Source: a virus
IMG/VR virus record: IMGVR_UViG_3300025570_000014
Span: 1-62,510 of that record
DNA length: 62,510 bases
Direction: 5' to 3' (one strand)
Shown here one piece after another: positions 8,295 through 18,284 of this stretch. The notes beneath the pieces are model-generated. The model saw nothing but the letters and a program-made list of their open reading frames with translations. It was not told where the DNA came from and did not search any database. The position numbers were made by a program, and so were the translations under genes. How positions within the stretch are numbered: the first letter of the stretch is position 1; each line of letters opens with the position of its first letter.

Positions 8295-11200
8295 TTACAA
8301 ATCGTTAAAAATTCTAAATGTTAATGAATGCTTGTAGAATAAGCTATAATCAAGAGTATTGTATACTTTAAATCTTAGAATGTTGTTTGTAACATCAACA
8401 TCCTCTGCTTGAATGTATATTTGTTCCAAGTTTAGTCTGGATTTAGTGTATTCAGGAACTAAGTATGGGATCGTAAGGTTTAACACTACATCATCGGTGG
8501 ATGTTGTTCCTCCTATATCGGCCCCATCAATTGTGATTGCTGTAGTTGTTGAATATCCACTTCCCCCATCTGTTACTATTATTGAAGTAGCAAGTCCTGT
8601 ATTTCCTATTACAACTGTGGCTTGTGCTCCTGTTCCTCCTCCTGTAATACCAACAGGACCATAGGACCCTTGGGTCTTATTTCCGGGGTCTGTGGCTACT
8701 ATACTTATTAATTGGGTTTGAGCAATTTCAGTAGTTACACTTTGTGAAACGAATGTTCCATCTACTTCAGTAATAGTAAAATCATATAGATAGTTTTTAC
8801 TTAAAAATGCCCAAAGGGTACCTGTAAATTTCAATGTAGCACCTGCTCTGATGAAGGGGTCAGCAACGGTTCCTGTTCCGCTATTATTTCCTTTTAATAT
8901 AACCATTCCATCAAATTCAACTACATCGAATGTGCCAAAGCTAAGCCCCGTATTAAAAATATCAGTTCCTGGGTTACCCACGGATCCTGCAGGTACACTA
9001 TCTAATATAGACCAATTTTCTGTGATTGATGTACCTGAAGTACCTGATGAGCCTGATGTGCCTGATGAACCACTAGTACCTGAAGAACCTGATGTGCCTG
9101 AAGAACCAGATGTACCCGAAGCTCCCGTCATACCTGAAGAGCCTGAAGTACCTGAAGAACCTGAAGTGCCTGAGGAACCACTAATACCTGAAGTACCTGA
9201 AGAGCCTGAGGTACCTGATGAGCCACTAGTACCTGAAGAACCTGAAGTACCTGATGAACCTGATGTGCCTGAAGCACCTGTCATACCTGAGGAGCCAGAA
9301 GTGCCTGAAGAGCCTGAGGTGCCTGAGGAACCACTTGTACCTGATGAACCACTTATACCCGAAGTACCTGATGAACCACTTGTACCCGAAGAACCATCTA
9401 TACCTGAAGTGCCTGATGAACCTGAAGTACCCGATGAACCATCTATACCTGAGGTACCCGATGAACCACTTGTACCTGAAGAACCGTCTATACCTGAAGT
9501 ACCTGATGAACCACTTGTGCCTGAAGAACCATCTATACCTGATGTACCTGATGAACCTGAAGTACCTGAAGAACCGTCTATACCTGAAGTACCTGATGAA
9601 CCACTTGTACCTGAAGAACCGTCTATGCCTGAAGTACCTGAAGAACCTGAAGTACCCGATGAACCGTCTGTGCCTGATGAACCTGATGAACCTGAAGTAC
9701 CGTCTATACCTGAAGTACCTGATGAACCACTTGTACCTGAAGAACCATCTATACCTGAAGTGCCTGAAGAACCTGAAGTACCTGAAGAACCATCTATACC
9801 TGATGTACCTGATGAACCACTTGTACCTGAAGAACCATCTATACCTGAAGTACCTGATGAACCACTTGTACCTGATGAACCATCTATACCTGAGGTACCT
9901 GATGAGCCACTTGTACCTGATGAACCGTCTATACCTGATGTACCTGATGAACCTGAGGTACCCGATGAACCGTCTATACCTGATGTACCTGATGAACCTG
10001 AAGTACCTGAAGAACCACTTGTTCCTGAGGTGCCGCTAGAACCTGAAGAGCCACTAGTACCCGAAGAGCCTGAAGTACCTGAGGCGCCTGTCATACCTGA
10101 TGAACCGGATGTGCCTGAAGAGCCGTCTATACCTGCAATCCCTGAAGTACCCGATGAACCACTGGTGCCTGATAAACCACTTGTTCCTGAAGAACCTGAA
10201 GTGCCTGATGAGCCTGATGTACCTGAGGAACCACTAGTACCTGAAGAACCTGAAGTACCTGAAGCCCCTGTCATACCTGAAGAACCCGAAGTACCTGAAG
10301 AGCCTGAAGAGCCTGAAGTACCTGAAGAACCTGAGGTGCCCGATGAACCATCTATACCTGAAGTACCTGAAGTGCCTGAAGAACCTGATGTACCTGAAGA
10401 ACCTGATGCTCCTGGGGCTCCTGCTAGGTTTATACACCATGTATAAGAGGTAATTGAAGACCAAGACCCTGTGGAAGAAGTAACATTAATTTCAATATTT
10501 CCAGTTCCTGAGTTATAATTGTTTACGGTACCCTCAATAAAATTAGAGGAATCAATTGCTAATATTATGTTCTGCCCCGCAGTATAAGCTAATCCGGATC
10601 CTATAGCAATAGTAAGAGGGGATGAAGGAGGGTTTGAAATTGTAAGGTTATTAACACATGCAGCATAGATATCTCCATCGGTTCCTGAAGCACCTGATGA
10701 GCCTGAGGTACCTGATGAGCCTGATGTGCCTGAAGAACCACTAGTACCTGAAGAGCCATCTATACCTGAAGTGCCTGAGGAGCCTGAGGTACCCGATGAG
10801 CCGGATGTGCCTGAAGCACCTGTCATACCTGATGAACCTGAAGTGCCTGAAGAACCTGAAGTGCCTGATGAACCCGAAGTGCCTGAAGTGCCTGAAGTAC
10901 CTGATGAACCGTCTATACCTGAAGTGCCTGAAGAACCTGAAGTACCTGAGGCACCTGTCATACCTGAAGAACCTGAAGTGCCTGAAGTGCCCGATGTGCC
11001 AGAGGAACCCGATGTGCCTGATGAACCTGAAGTACCTGATGAACCTGAAGTACCTGAAATACCCGATGAACCTGAGGAACCACTAGTACCTGAAGAACCA
11101 CTAGTGCCTGAAGAACCTGAAGTACCCGAAGCTCCGGTCATACCTGAAGAGCCTGAGGTGCCTGATGAACCTGAAGTGCCTGAAGAACCATCAATACCTG

Positions 11201-14200
11201 AGGTGCCAGAAGAACCACCGGTACCTGAAGAACCTGAAGTACCTGAAGAACCACTAGTACCCGAAGAACCGCTAGTACCTGATGAACCATTAATACCTGA
11301 AGTACCCGAAGAACCACTGGTGCCTGAAGAACCTGATGTACCTGATGAACCTGAAGTACCTGAAGCACCTGCCATACCCGAGGAACCTGAGGTACCTGAA
11401 GAGCCACTTCCACCTGTAGCTCCTGAGGTACCTGAAGAGCCACTAGTGCCTGAAGAACCACTAGTACCTGAAGAACCTGATGAACCTGCAGTACCTGATG
11501 TACCTGAAGAACCTGATGTTCCTGAGGCTCCTGTCATACCTGATGAACCCGAAGTGCCTGAAGAACCACTAGTACCTGAAGAGCCTGAGGTGCCTGATGA
11601 GCCACTTTCACCTGTTGCTCCTGATGAACCTGATGTACCCGATGAACCTGAAGTACCTGAAGAGCCGTCTATACCTGAAGTACCTGATGAACCACTTGTA
11701 CCTGAAGAACCATCTATACCTGAAGTACCTGAAGAACCACTAGTACCTGAGGAACCTGAAGTACCTGAGGAACCTGAAGTACCTGAAGCTCCTGTCATAC
11801 CTGAAGAGCCTGAGGTACCTGAGGAACCTGATAAACCTGATGTACCTGATGTACCTGAAGAACCACTGGTGCCTGAAGAACCACTAGTACCTGATGAACC
11901 CGAAGTGCCTGAAGAACCTGATGTACCTGAAGAACCTGATGTTCCTGAGGCTCCTGTCATACCTGAAGAACCTGATGTGCCTGAAGAACCACTTATGCCT
12001 GAAGTACCTGATGAACCTGCAGCACCTGAAGTACCCGAAGAACCATCTATACCTGATGTTCCTGAAGAGCCTGAGGTACCTGAGGAACCTGATACACCTG
12101 ATGTACCTGATGTACCTGAAGAACCACTAGTACCTGAGGAGCCACTGGTGCCTGAAGAACCTGATGTACCTGAAGAACCTGATGTGCCTGAAGCTCCAGT
12201 CATACCTGAAGAACCTGATGTACCTGATGAACCCGATATACCTGATGTACCTGATGTACCTGAAGAACCAGATATACCTGAAGAGCCTGATGTACCTGAA
12301 GAACCTGAGGTACCTGATGAACCATTTATACCTGAAGTACCGGATGAACCACTAGTACCTGAAGAGCCTGATGTACCTGAAGAACCTGAGGTGCCCGATG
12401 AACCATCTATACCTGAAGTGCCTGATGAGCCTGATGTACCAGAGGTTCCTGATGAACCCGATGCCCCTGGGGCTCCTGCTAAGTTTAAACACCATTCTAT
12501 AGTACCTGAGAATGTTCCCGTGTAAGTTAAATTAATTAATACTATTACCCCTGAATTGGGAGTATAACTATCTACTGTTCCTTCAATAAATTGGGTAGCA
12601 CTATGTGCTAATATTACATTCTGTCCTGCGGTATAAGCTAAATCAGTAGCAAAAGTTAAAGTAAGTGATGGTGGAGGGGTACCACTAGTAATAGTTTGAT
12701 TTGCACAATCCGCGTATACATCACCATCCGCTCCAGCAGCTCCTGAAGAACCTGAAGTGCCTGAAGTGCCTGAAGAACCATCTATACCTGAAGTGCCTGA
12801 TGAGCCTGATGTGCCTGATGAACCACTAGTACCTGAAGAACCTGATGTACCTGAAGCTCCAGTCATACCTGAAGAACCTGATGTACCTGATGAACCCGAT
12901 ATACCTGAAGTACCTGATGAACCTGCAGTACCTGATGTACCTGAAGAACCTGAAGTGCCTGAGGCTCCTGTCATACCTGATGAACCCGAAGTGCCTGAAG
13001 AACCACTAATACCTGAAGAACCCGAAGTACCTGATGTACCTGATGAACCTGATGTACCCGATGAACCTGAGGTGCCTGAAGAGCCGTCTATACCTGAAGT
13101 ACCTGATGAACCACTTGTACCTGAAGAACCATCTATACCTGAAGTACCTGAAGAACCACTAGTACCTGAGGAACCTGAAGTGCCTGAAGAACCTGATGTG
13201 CCTGAGGCACCTGTCATACCTGAGGAACCTGAGGTACCTGAAGAGCCACTTTCACCTGTAGCTCCTGATGTGCCTGAAGAACCACTAATGCCTGAAGAGC
13301 CACTGGTGCCTGAAGAACCTGAAGTACCTGAAGAACCTGAAGTACCTGAAGCACCTGTTATACCCGAGGAACCTGAAGTTCCTGAAGAGCCACTTTCACC
13401 TGTAGCTCCTGAGGTGCCTGATGAACCTGACGTACCTGATGAACCTGATGTGCCTGATGAGCCATCCTCACCTGTAGCCCCTGAAGTACCTGACGAACCT
13501 GATGTACCTGAAGAACCACTAGTGCCTGAAGAACCATCTATACCTGAAGTGCCTGAGGAGCCTGAAGTACCCGATGAGCCTGATGTGCCTGAAGAACCAC
13601 TATCCCCTGTAGCTCCTGATGTACCCGAGGAACCACTAGTACCCGAAGAACCAGAAGTACCTGAGGCTCCAGTCATACCTGATGAACCACTAGTACCTGA
13701 TGAACCGCTAACACCTGAAGAGCCTGAAGTGCCTGAAGTGCCTGAAGAACCTGAAGTACCTGATGAACCGCTAAAACCTGAGGAGCCACTAGTACCTGAA
13801 GTACCTGATGAACCACTAGTACCTGATGAACCACTAGTACCTGATGAGCCTGAAGTACCCGATGAACCTGATGTACCAGAGGTACCTGATGAACCACTAA
13901 TACCTGATGAGCCTGAAGTACCCGATGAACCTGATGTACCTGAAGAACCACTAGTACCTGAAGAACCTGATGTACCCGAAGTACCTGAGGAGCCTGAAAT
14001 ACCCGATGAGCCTGATGTACCTGAAGTTCCCGATGAGCCCGAAATACCTGAGGAGCCTGATGTACCCGAAGCACCTGTCATACCTGATGAACCGGAGGTG
14101 CCTGAAGAGCCACTAATACCTGATGAACCACTGGTGCCTGCAGAACCACTAGTACCTGATGAACCTGAAGTACCCGATGTACCCGATGAACCTGATGTAC

Positions 14201-17200
14201 CAGAGGTACCTGATGAACCACTAATGCCTGATGAGCCTGAAGTACCTGATGAACCTGAGGAACCACTAGTACCTGAGGAACCTGATGAGCCTGAAATGCC
14301 TGAACTACCTGAAGTTCCTGAAGAACCTGAAACACCTGAGGTGCCTGAAGAACCTGAGCTGCCTGAAGTACCTGATGAACCTGATGTGCCTGAGGCCCCT
14401 GTCATACCTGATGAACCACTAGTACCTGAAGAGCCTGATGTACCCGAAGTACCTGAGGAGCCACTAATACCTATGGCGCCTGAGGTGCCTGAGGTGCCTG
14501 ATGAACCTGATGAACCTGAGGTGCCTGAGGAACCACTAATACCTGATGTGCCTGAAGAACCTGAAGTACCTGAGGCACCTGTCATACCTGAAGAACCTGA
14601 TGTGCCTGAAGAACCACTTATGCCTGAAGTACCTGATGAACCTGCAGCACCTGAAGTGCCTGATGAACCTGAGATACCTGATGTTCCTGAAGAACCTGAG
14701 ATACCCGATGTACCCGAAGAACCTGATGCTCCGGGGGCTCCCGCTAGGTTTATACACCATTGTTGAGAACCACTAAAAGTCCCTGTAGAAGAGGTAACTA
14801 TAATACTAATGCCCCCTGTTCCCGAATTATAGGACCCAACCGTTCCTTCAATTAGGTTATTAACATTACCTGGGGTAGCCAATATTATACTTTGTCCCGT
14901 TGTATAAGCTAATCCAATTCCTATAACAAGATTAAGGGTACCCGAAGCGGGGGAAGTGAGGGATTGGGTACTACAATTGGCGTATATGTCACCATCCTCA
15001 CCTGATGAACCCGAAGTACCCGAAGAACCACTAGTACCTGAAGAACCTGATGTACCTGAAGAACCTGATGTTCCTGAGGCACCTGTCATACCTGAAGAAC
15101 CTGATGTGCCTGAGGAACCTGAAGTACCTGATGAGCCAGCTGTACCTGAGGTACCAGATGAGCCTGATGTGCCTGAAGAGCCACTAGTACCTGAAGAACC
15201 ACTAGTGCCGGAAGAACCACTAGTACCTGAAGAGCCACTAGTACCTGAAGAGCCACTAGTACCTGAGGAACCCGAGATACCACTAGTGCCTGAGGAACCA
15301 CTAGTACCTGATGTACCTGAGGAACCACTAATACCCGATGTACCTGAAGAACCTGAAGTGCCAGATGAACCCGAAGTGCCTGAAGTTCCTGAAGAGCCAT
15401 TTATCCCAGAGGTGCCGGAAGAACCTGAGGTACCCGAAGATCCTGAAGTGCCAGATGAACCATCGATACCCGAAGTACCTGATGAACCTGATGTGCCCGA
15501 AGCCCCCGTCATTCCTGAGGAACCTGAGGTGCCTGATGATCCTGAAGAGCCGGCGGTGCCTGAGGTACCTGAAGAACCACTAGTACCTGAAGAACCTGAG
15601 GTACCTGAAGAACCATCTATACCTGAGGTACCTGATGATCCTGAAGAGCCGGAGGTGCCTGAGGTTCCTGAAGAACCACTAGTACCTGAAGAACCTGAGG
15701 CACCTGAAGAGCCTGATGTACCAGAGGTACCTGATGAACCACTAATGCCTGATGAGCCTGAAGTACCTGATGAACCTGATGTACCTGAAGAACCACTAGT
15801 GCCTGAAGAACCACTAGTACCTGCAGAACCGCTAGTACCTGAAGAGCCTGAAGTACCTGAAGTACCCGAAGAACCGTCTATACCTGAGGTACCCGACGAT
15901 CCTGATGAACCTGAGGTGCCTGAAGAACCTGATGTGCCTGAAGAACCACTAGTACCTGCCGAACCGCTAGTACCTGAAGAGCCTGAAGTACCTGATGCAC
16001 CCGTCATACCCGAAGAACCTGAAGTACCTGATGAACCTGCAGTACCTGAAGAGCCATCTATGCCTGAAGTGCCCGATGAACCTGAAGTGCCTGATGAACC
16101 ACTAATACCTGATGAACCACTAGTACCTGAAGTGCCTGATGAACCACTAGTACCTGATGTGCCTGATGAGCCACTAGTACCTGAAGAGCCACTGATGCCT
16201 GATGATCCCGATGTGCCTGAGCTACCTGAGGTGCCTGAGGAGCCTGAAAAACCTGAAGTGCCTGATGAGCCGGATGTACCTGATGTACCTGATGAGCCTG
16301 AAGAACCACTAGTACCTGAAGAACCTGAGGTACCTGAAGAGCCATCTATACCTGAAGTACCCGAAGAACCACTAGTACCTGAGGAACCATCTATACCTGA
16401 GGTGCCTGAGGAACCTGAGGAACCTGAGGTACCTGACGAACCTGATGAGCCTGATGAACCCGAGGTACCTGAGGCACCTGTCATACCTGAAGAACCTGAA
16501 GTACCTGATGAGCCTGATTCTCCAGATGTACCTGAAGTACCTGATGAACCTGATATTCCAGATGAACCTGAAGTACCTGATGAACCTGATGTGCCTGAAG
16601 AACCTGAAGAACCTGAAGTGCCTGAGGAACCGTCTATGCCTGAGGTACCTGAAGAACCTGAAGAACCTGAAGTACCAGATGAACCTGAAGTACCCGATGA
16701 ACCCGATATACCTGAAGTGCCCGATGAGCCTGAGGTGCCAGATGAGCCTGAGGAGCCAGATGTGCCCGAACTACCTGAAGTACCTGAAGAACCGGATGTA
16801 CCTGAAGCACCTGTCATACCTGATGAACCGCTAGTACCCGATGAACCCGATGATCCTGAAGTGCCTGAAGTGCCTGATGATCCTGCTGCTCCTGGAGCTC
16901 CCTCTAGGTTTATACACCATTGTAGAGAAGTAGGGGTAGGCCAATTCCCTGTTTGGGAAGTAATATCGATTTCTATATCCCCATTTGATGAGTTATATGA
17001 ATTAACTATTCCTACTATATACTGTGTGGCACTATATGCTAGTATTACAGTTTGACCTACTGTATATGCTAGTCCTGCGGCTATGTTTATATTAAGGGGG
17101 TCTCCAGGGGGATCGGTAATGGTTTGAGTGCTACAATCGGCATATATGTCACCATCTTCACCAGATGAACCCGAAGTGCCTGAAGTACCTGAAGTACCTG

Positions 17201-17645
17201 AGGAGCCTTCGGCACCCGATGATCCTGATGTACCTGATGAGCCGCTTCCTCCTCCTCCTGTTCCGTCATTATAATCTAATACAATACAAACTTCTTCCTC
17301 AGCATTTAATGGAAAATTACCAGATTGAGCACTAGCTCCTGCAGTTATTGTAAAAGATATATAATTAGTATTATCCGTTACAGCTGTGTAAGGAAAAACT
17401 GCGTAGTTAGCAGGATATTTTTTACTGTGTATTGTTAAATTACCTTTAGTACTATCTTTTAGGTAATCCGATATGTTAATATTATTAAGGTCCGATATGT
17501 TAATATCAACACGAGTTGTATTTCTAACATCTAAACTACTATAAAGACTTAATCTACCAGGGGAGGGGATTGTAGAGGGAGTTGAAACCTTGTAAGGTAT
17601 ACAAAATGCTCCTAAATCTCTATCTATAATAAATTTTTGTGCCAT
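8295..17645 (-). CDS. Giant Gly-X-Y repeat tail fibre, 3116 aa
   Basis: One uninterrupted 9.35-kb reading frame. Residues 1 to about 130 form an N-terminal domain. From there to about residue 2870 the protein is almost entirely Gly-X-Y triplets, mostly GSSGTS, with scattered GMTGAS, GIDGSS, GISGSS and GATGES triplets. Four related globular inserts of about 85 residues interrupt the repeats, each with DG(D/V)xYAxC at the start, LAYTxGQ inside and WC(I/L)NLxGAPGA at the end. The last 240 residues form a C-terminal beta-rich domain. Gly in every third position allows a collagen triple helix or polyglycine-II packing, giving a fibre of several hundred nanometres. There is almost no proline, so stabilisation by sugars on Ser/Thr is plausible and a glycosyltransferase gene lies downstream. 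A late-type motif sits at 17663-17673. Gene call certain; fibre role very likely. Confidence 0.85.
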   Translation of the reverse strand: MAQKFIIDRDLGAFCIPYKVSTPSTIPSPGRLSLYSSLDVRNTTRVDINISDLNNINISDYLKDSTKGNLTIHSKKYPANYAVFPYTAVTDNTNYISFTITAGASAQSGNFPLNAEEEVCIVLDYNDGTGGGGSGSSGTSGSSGAEGSSGTSGTSGTSGSSGEDGDIYADCSTQTITDPPGDPLNINIAAGLAYTVGQTVILAYSATQYIVGIVNSYNSSNGDIEIDITSQTGNWPTPTSLQWCINLEGAPGAAGSSGTSGTSGSSGSSGTSGSSGMTGASGTSGSSGTSGSSGTSGSSGSSGTSGSSGTSGISGSSGTSGSSGTSGSSGSSGTSGIDGSSGTSGSSGSSGTSGSSGTSGSSGISGSSGTSGTSGESGSSGTSGSSGMTGASGTSGSSGSSGSSGTSGSSGSSGTSGIDGSSGTSGSSGTSGIDGSSGTSGSSGTSGSSGSSGTSGTSGSSGTSGFSGSSGTSGSSGTSGSSGISGSSGTSGSSGTSGTSGSSGTSGTSGSSGISGSSGTSGSSGTSGIDGSSGTAGSSGTSGSSGMTGASGTSGSSGTSGSAGTSGSSGTSGSSGTSGSSGSSGTSGIDGSSGTSGTSGSSGTSGSAGTSGSSGTSGSSGTSGSSGTSGSSGISGSSGTSGTSGSSGASGSSGTSGSSGTSGTSGSSGSSGTSGIDGSSGTSGSSGTSGSSGTSGTAGSSGSSGTSGSSGMTGASGTSGSSGTSGIDGSSGTSGSSGTSGSSGTSGINGSSGTSGTSGSSGTSGSSGTSGISGSSGTSGTSGSSGTSGISGSSGTSGSSGTSGSSGTSGSSGTSGSSGTSGSSGTSGSSGTSGTAGSSGTSGSSGTSGSSGMTGASGTSGSSGTSGSSGTSGSSGTSGSSGEDGDIYANCSTQSLTSPASGTLNLVIGIGLAYTTGQSIILATPGNVNNLIEGTVGSYNSGTGGISIIVTSSTGTFSGSQQWCINLAGAPGASGSSGTSGISGSSGTSGISGSSGTSGAAGSSGTSGISGSSGTSGSSGMTGASGTSGSSGTSGISGSSGTSGSSGSSGTSGTSGAIGISGSSGTSGTSGSSGTSGSSGMTGASGTSGSSGTSGSSGSSGTSGVSGSSGTSGSSGISGSSGSSGTSGSSGSSGTSGSSGISGSSGTSGTSGSSGTSGTSGSSGTSGSAGTSGSSGISGSSGTSGSSGMTGASGTSGSSGISGSSGTSGTSGSSGISGSSGTSGTSGSSGTSGSSGTSGSSGTSGSSGISGSSGTSGTSGSSGTSGSSGTSGSSGTSGSSGTSGTSGSSGFSGSSGTSGSSGTSGTSGSSGVSGSSGTSGSSGMTGASGTSGSSGTSGSSGTSGATGDSGSSGTSGSSGTSGSSGTSGIDGSSGTSGSSGTSGSSGTSGATGEDGSSGTSGSSGTSGSSGTSGATGESGSSGTSGSSGITGASGTSGSSGTSGSSGTSGSSGISGSSGTSGATGESGSSGTSGSSGMTGASGTSGSSGTSGSSGTSGSSGTSGIDGSSGTSGSSGTSGIDGSSGTSGSSGTSGSSGTSGTSGSSGISGSSGTSGSSGMTGASGTSGSSGTSGTAGSSGTSGISGSSGTSGSSGMTGASGTSGSSGTSGSSGTSGSSGTSGIDGSSGTSGTSGSSGAAGADGDVYADCANQTITSGTPPPSLTLTFATDLAYTAGQNVILAHSATQFIEGTVDSYTPNSGVIVLINLTYTGTFSGTIEWCLNLAGAPGASGSSGTSGTSGSSGTSGIDGSSGTSGSSGTSGSSGTSGSSGTSGINGSSGTSGSSGTSGSSGISGSSGTSGTSGISGSSGTSGSSGMTGASGTSGSSGTSGSSGTSGSSGTSGSSGTSGTSGVSGSSGTSGSSGTSGIDGSSGTSGAAGSSGTSGISGSSGTSGSSGMTGASGTSGSSGTSGSSGTSGSSGTSGSSGTSGSSGTSGTSGLSGSSGTSGSSGMTGASGTSGSSGTSGSSGTSGSSGTSGIDGSSGTSGSSGTSGIDGSSGTSGSSGTSGSSGATGESGSSGTSGSSGTSGSSGTSGSSGMTGASGTSGSSGTSGTAGSSGSSGTSGSSGTSGSSGTSGATGGSGSSGTSGSSGMAGASGTSGSSGTSGSSGTSGSSGTSGINGSSGTSGSSGTSGSSGTSGSSGTGGSSGTSGIDGSSGTSGSSGTSGSSGMTGASGTSGSSGTSGSSGTSGSSGSSGISGTSGSSGTSGSSGTSGSSGTSGTSGTSGSSGMTGASGTSGSSGTSGIDGSSGTSGTSGTSGSSGTSGSSGTSGSSGMTGASGTSGSSGTSGSSGTSGIDGSSGTSGSSGTSGSSGTSGSSGASGTDGDIYAACVNNLTISNPPSSPLTIAIGSGLAYTAGQNIILAIDSSNFIEGTVNNYNSGTGNIEINVTSSTGSWSSITSYTWCINLAGAPGASGSSGTSGSSGTSGTSGIDGSSGTSGSSGTSGSSGSSGTSGSSGMTGASGTSGSSGTSGSSGTSGSSGTSGSSGTSGLSGTSGSSGTSGIAGIDGSSGTSGSSGMTGASGTSGSSGTSGSSGSSGTSGTSGSSGTSGSSGTSGIDGSSGTSGSSGTSGIDGSSGTSGSSGTSGIDGSSGTSGSSGTSGIDGSSGTSGSSGTSGIDGSSGTSGSSGTSGIDGSSGTSGSSGTSGIDGTSGSSGSSGTDGSSGTSGSSGTSGIDGSSGTSGSSGTSGIDGSSGTSGSSGTSGIDGSSGTSGSSGTSGIDGSSGTSGSSGTSGIDGSSGTSGSSGTSGIDGSSGTSGSSGTSGISGSSGTSGSSGTSGSSGTSGSSGMTGASGTSGSSGTSGSSGTSGSSGTSGSSGTSGISGSSGTSGSSGTSGSSGMTGASGTSGSSGTSGSSGTSGSSGTSGSSGTSGTSITENWSILDSVPAGSVGNPGTDIFNTGLSFGTFDVVEFDGMVILKGNNSGTGTVADPFIRAGATLKFTGTLWAFLSKNYLYDFTITEVDGTFVSQSVTTEIAQTQLISIVATDPGNKTQGSYGPVGITGGGTGAQATVVIGNTGLATSIIVTDGGSGYSTTTAITIDGADIGGTTSTDDVVLNLTIPYLVPEYTKSRLNLEQIYIQAEDVDVTNNILRFKVYNTLDYSLFYKHSLTFRIFNDL
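10425..10690 (-). repeat. Globular module 4 of the giant fibre
   Basis: Fourth and most C-terminal copy of the roughly 85-residue module, beginning GDIYAACVNN and ending TWCINLAGAPGA. It is related to the copies at about 12475-12735, 14735-15000 and 16900-17160. The two conserved cysteines, one near each end, could form a disulphide. Confidence 0.75.
12475..12735 (-). repeat. Globular module 3 of the giant fibre
   Basis: Third copy, beginning GDVYADCANQTI and ending EWCLNLAGAPGA. The spacing to module 4 is about 600 residues of Gly-X-Y repeat. Confidence 0.75.
14735..15000 (-). repeat. Globular module 2 of the giant fibre
   Basis: Second copy, beginning GDIYANCSTQSL and ending QWCINLAGAPGA. 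The spacing to module 3 is about 665 residues of repeat. Confidence 0.75.
16900..17160 (-). repeat. Globular module 1 of the giant fibre
   Basis: First copy, beginning GDIYADCSTQTI and ending QWCINLEGAPGA, only about 25 residues after the repeat begins. The spacing to module 2 is about 630 residues of repeat. Confidence 0.75.
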
Positions 17646-17672
17646 AGATTAGTGGTTCTTCGTTATAAATAT

Positions 17673-18269
17673 TCAAGGTTTATAGTACCTTAAATATTTC
17701 TCTTGAAGATATTTTCCTAATCCATAAAAACCTTCATTTTTTTCTTTTAATTTTACTATACTATGATTTGTACGATATACTTGATTTTCATCTCCTGTTA
17801 ATGTCCAAGGTATATTAAAAGGTACCCAGTTTTGGAAATCTATAGTTGGACTATTTTGAACTAATGCGTTATAGTCAGATTCGGAAGTTTCTAAATAAAT
17901 AAATTCATTTCTACTTTTACAAAAAAATCTTCTAAATTCACCAAGTTGGTAATCCTGTTCAGTGGGTTGTGTAAAGAATAGTTGGGGGGAATTTCGTAAA
18001 TTATTTCCTGAGATTCCTCTTAAGAGTTTATAATTTTCATTTTCAACATTGTCTTTAATATAGACTTGAGTTTGGTTAGCTTGTACTGGTTCAGGAATTG
18101 GGATTAGGAGTCTATTGGGTTTATTATCAGGATTTTTTCCTGTAAATAATTGGCCCTTATATGTTTTGTAGTAGTACCCAATGTAAGGTTGGGTTGTTCC
18201 TTTGATTACATAGTTCTTTCCCGCAGTATACAGATTAGTTTGAATTCTACTTTTGGGAACATAGGGCAT
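17673..18269 (-). CDS. Virion-associated hypothetical protein, 198 aa
   Basis: Not recognised. Rich in Tyr, Asn and Pro, starting MPYVPKSRIQTNLYTAGKNY, with GTTQPYIGYYYKTYKGQLFTG near residue 25; this Tyr-rich beta-strand look is common in tail and baseplate parts. No membrane or signal sequence. It lies between the putative baseplate hub protein and the giant fibre, so it may attach the fibre to the baseplate (inference from position). A late-type motif GATAAATATT (plus strand) stands three bases before the start codon. Confidence 0.55.
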   Translation of the reverse strand: MPYVPKSRIQTNLYTAGKNYVIKGTTQPYIGYYYKTYKGQLFTGKNPDNKPNRLLIPIPEPVQANQTQVYIKDNVENENYKLLRGISGNNLRNSPQLFFTQPTEQDYQLGEFRRFFCKSRNEFIYLETSESDYNALVQNSPTIDFQNWVPFNIPWTLTGDENQVYRTNHSIVKLKEKNEGFYGLGKYLQEKYLRYYKP

Positions 18270-18284
18270 ATTGATAAATATTAA

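Larger units (their letters stand above)
9028..17255 (-). repeat. 18-base-period Gly-X-Y coding repeat tract
   Basis: About 8.2 kb of tandem codon repeats with a basic 9/18-base unit, broken four times by globular modules. Synonymous codons are strongly shuffled (serine as TCA, TCT, TCC, TCG or AGT; glycine as GGT, GGC, GGG or GGA), so the DNA is less uniform than the protein. The opposite strand is also open across most of the tract, which is a by-product of the codons used. Confidence 0.9.

Noticed and set aside
9254-16834. Further short plus- and minus-strand frames of the type Leu/Tyr/Asn or Val/Leu/Gln-His repeats
   Set aside because: They are alternative-frame shadows of the repeat tract with strongly biased low-complexity composition and no independent features.
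8851-17055. Four long plus-strand open frames of Pro/Glu/Val-rich sequence (PEEP, PEVPDEP)
   Set aside because: They are the exact mirror of the GSSGTS codons of the minus-strand fibre gene (GGT/TCA/TCT read backwards gives Pro, Glu, Asp). They stop at each globular module, have no promoter or start context, and every neighbouring gene is on the minus strand.
9028-17255. Regular short repeats as a CRISPR array
   Set aside because: The period is 9 or 18 bases with no unique spacers, and the repeats translate as continuous Gly-X-Y protein in one frame.
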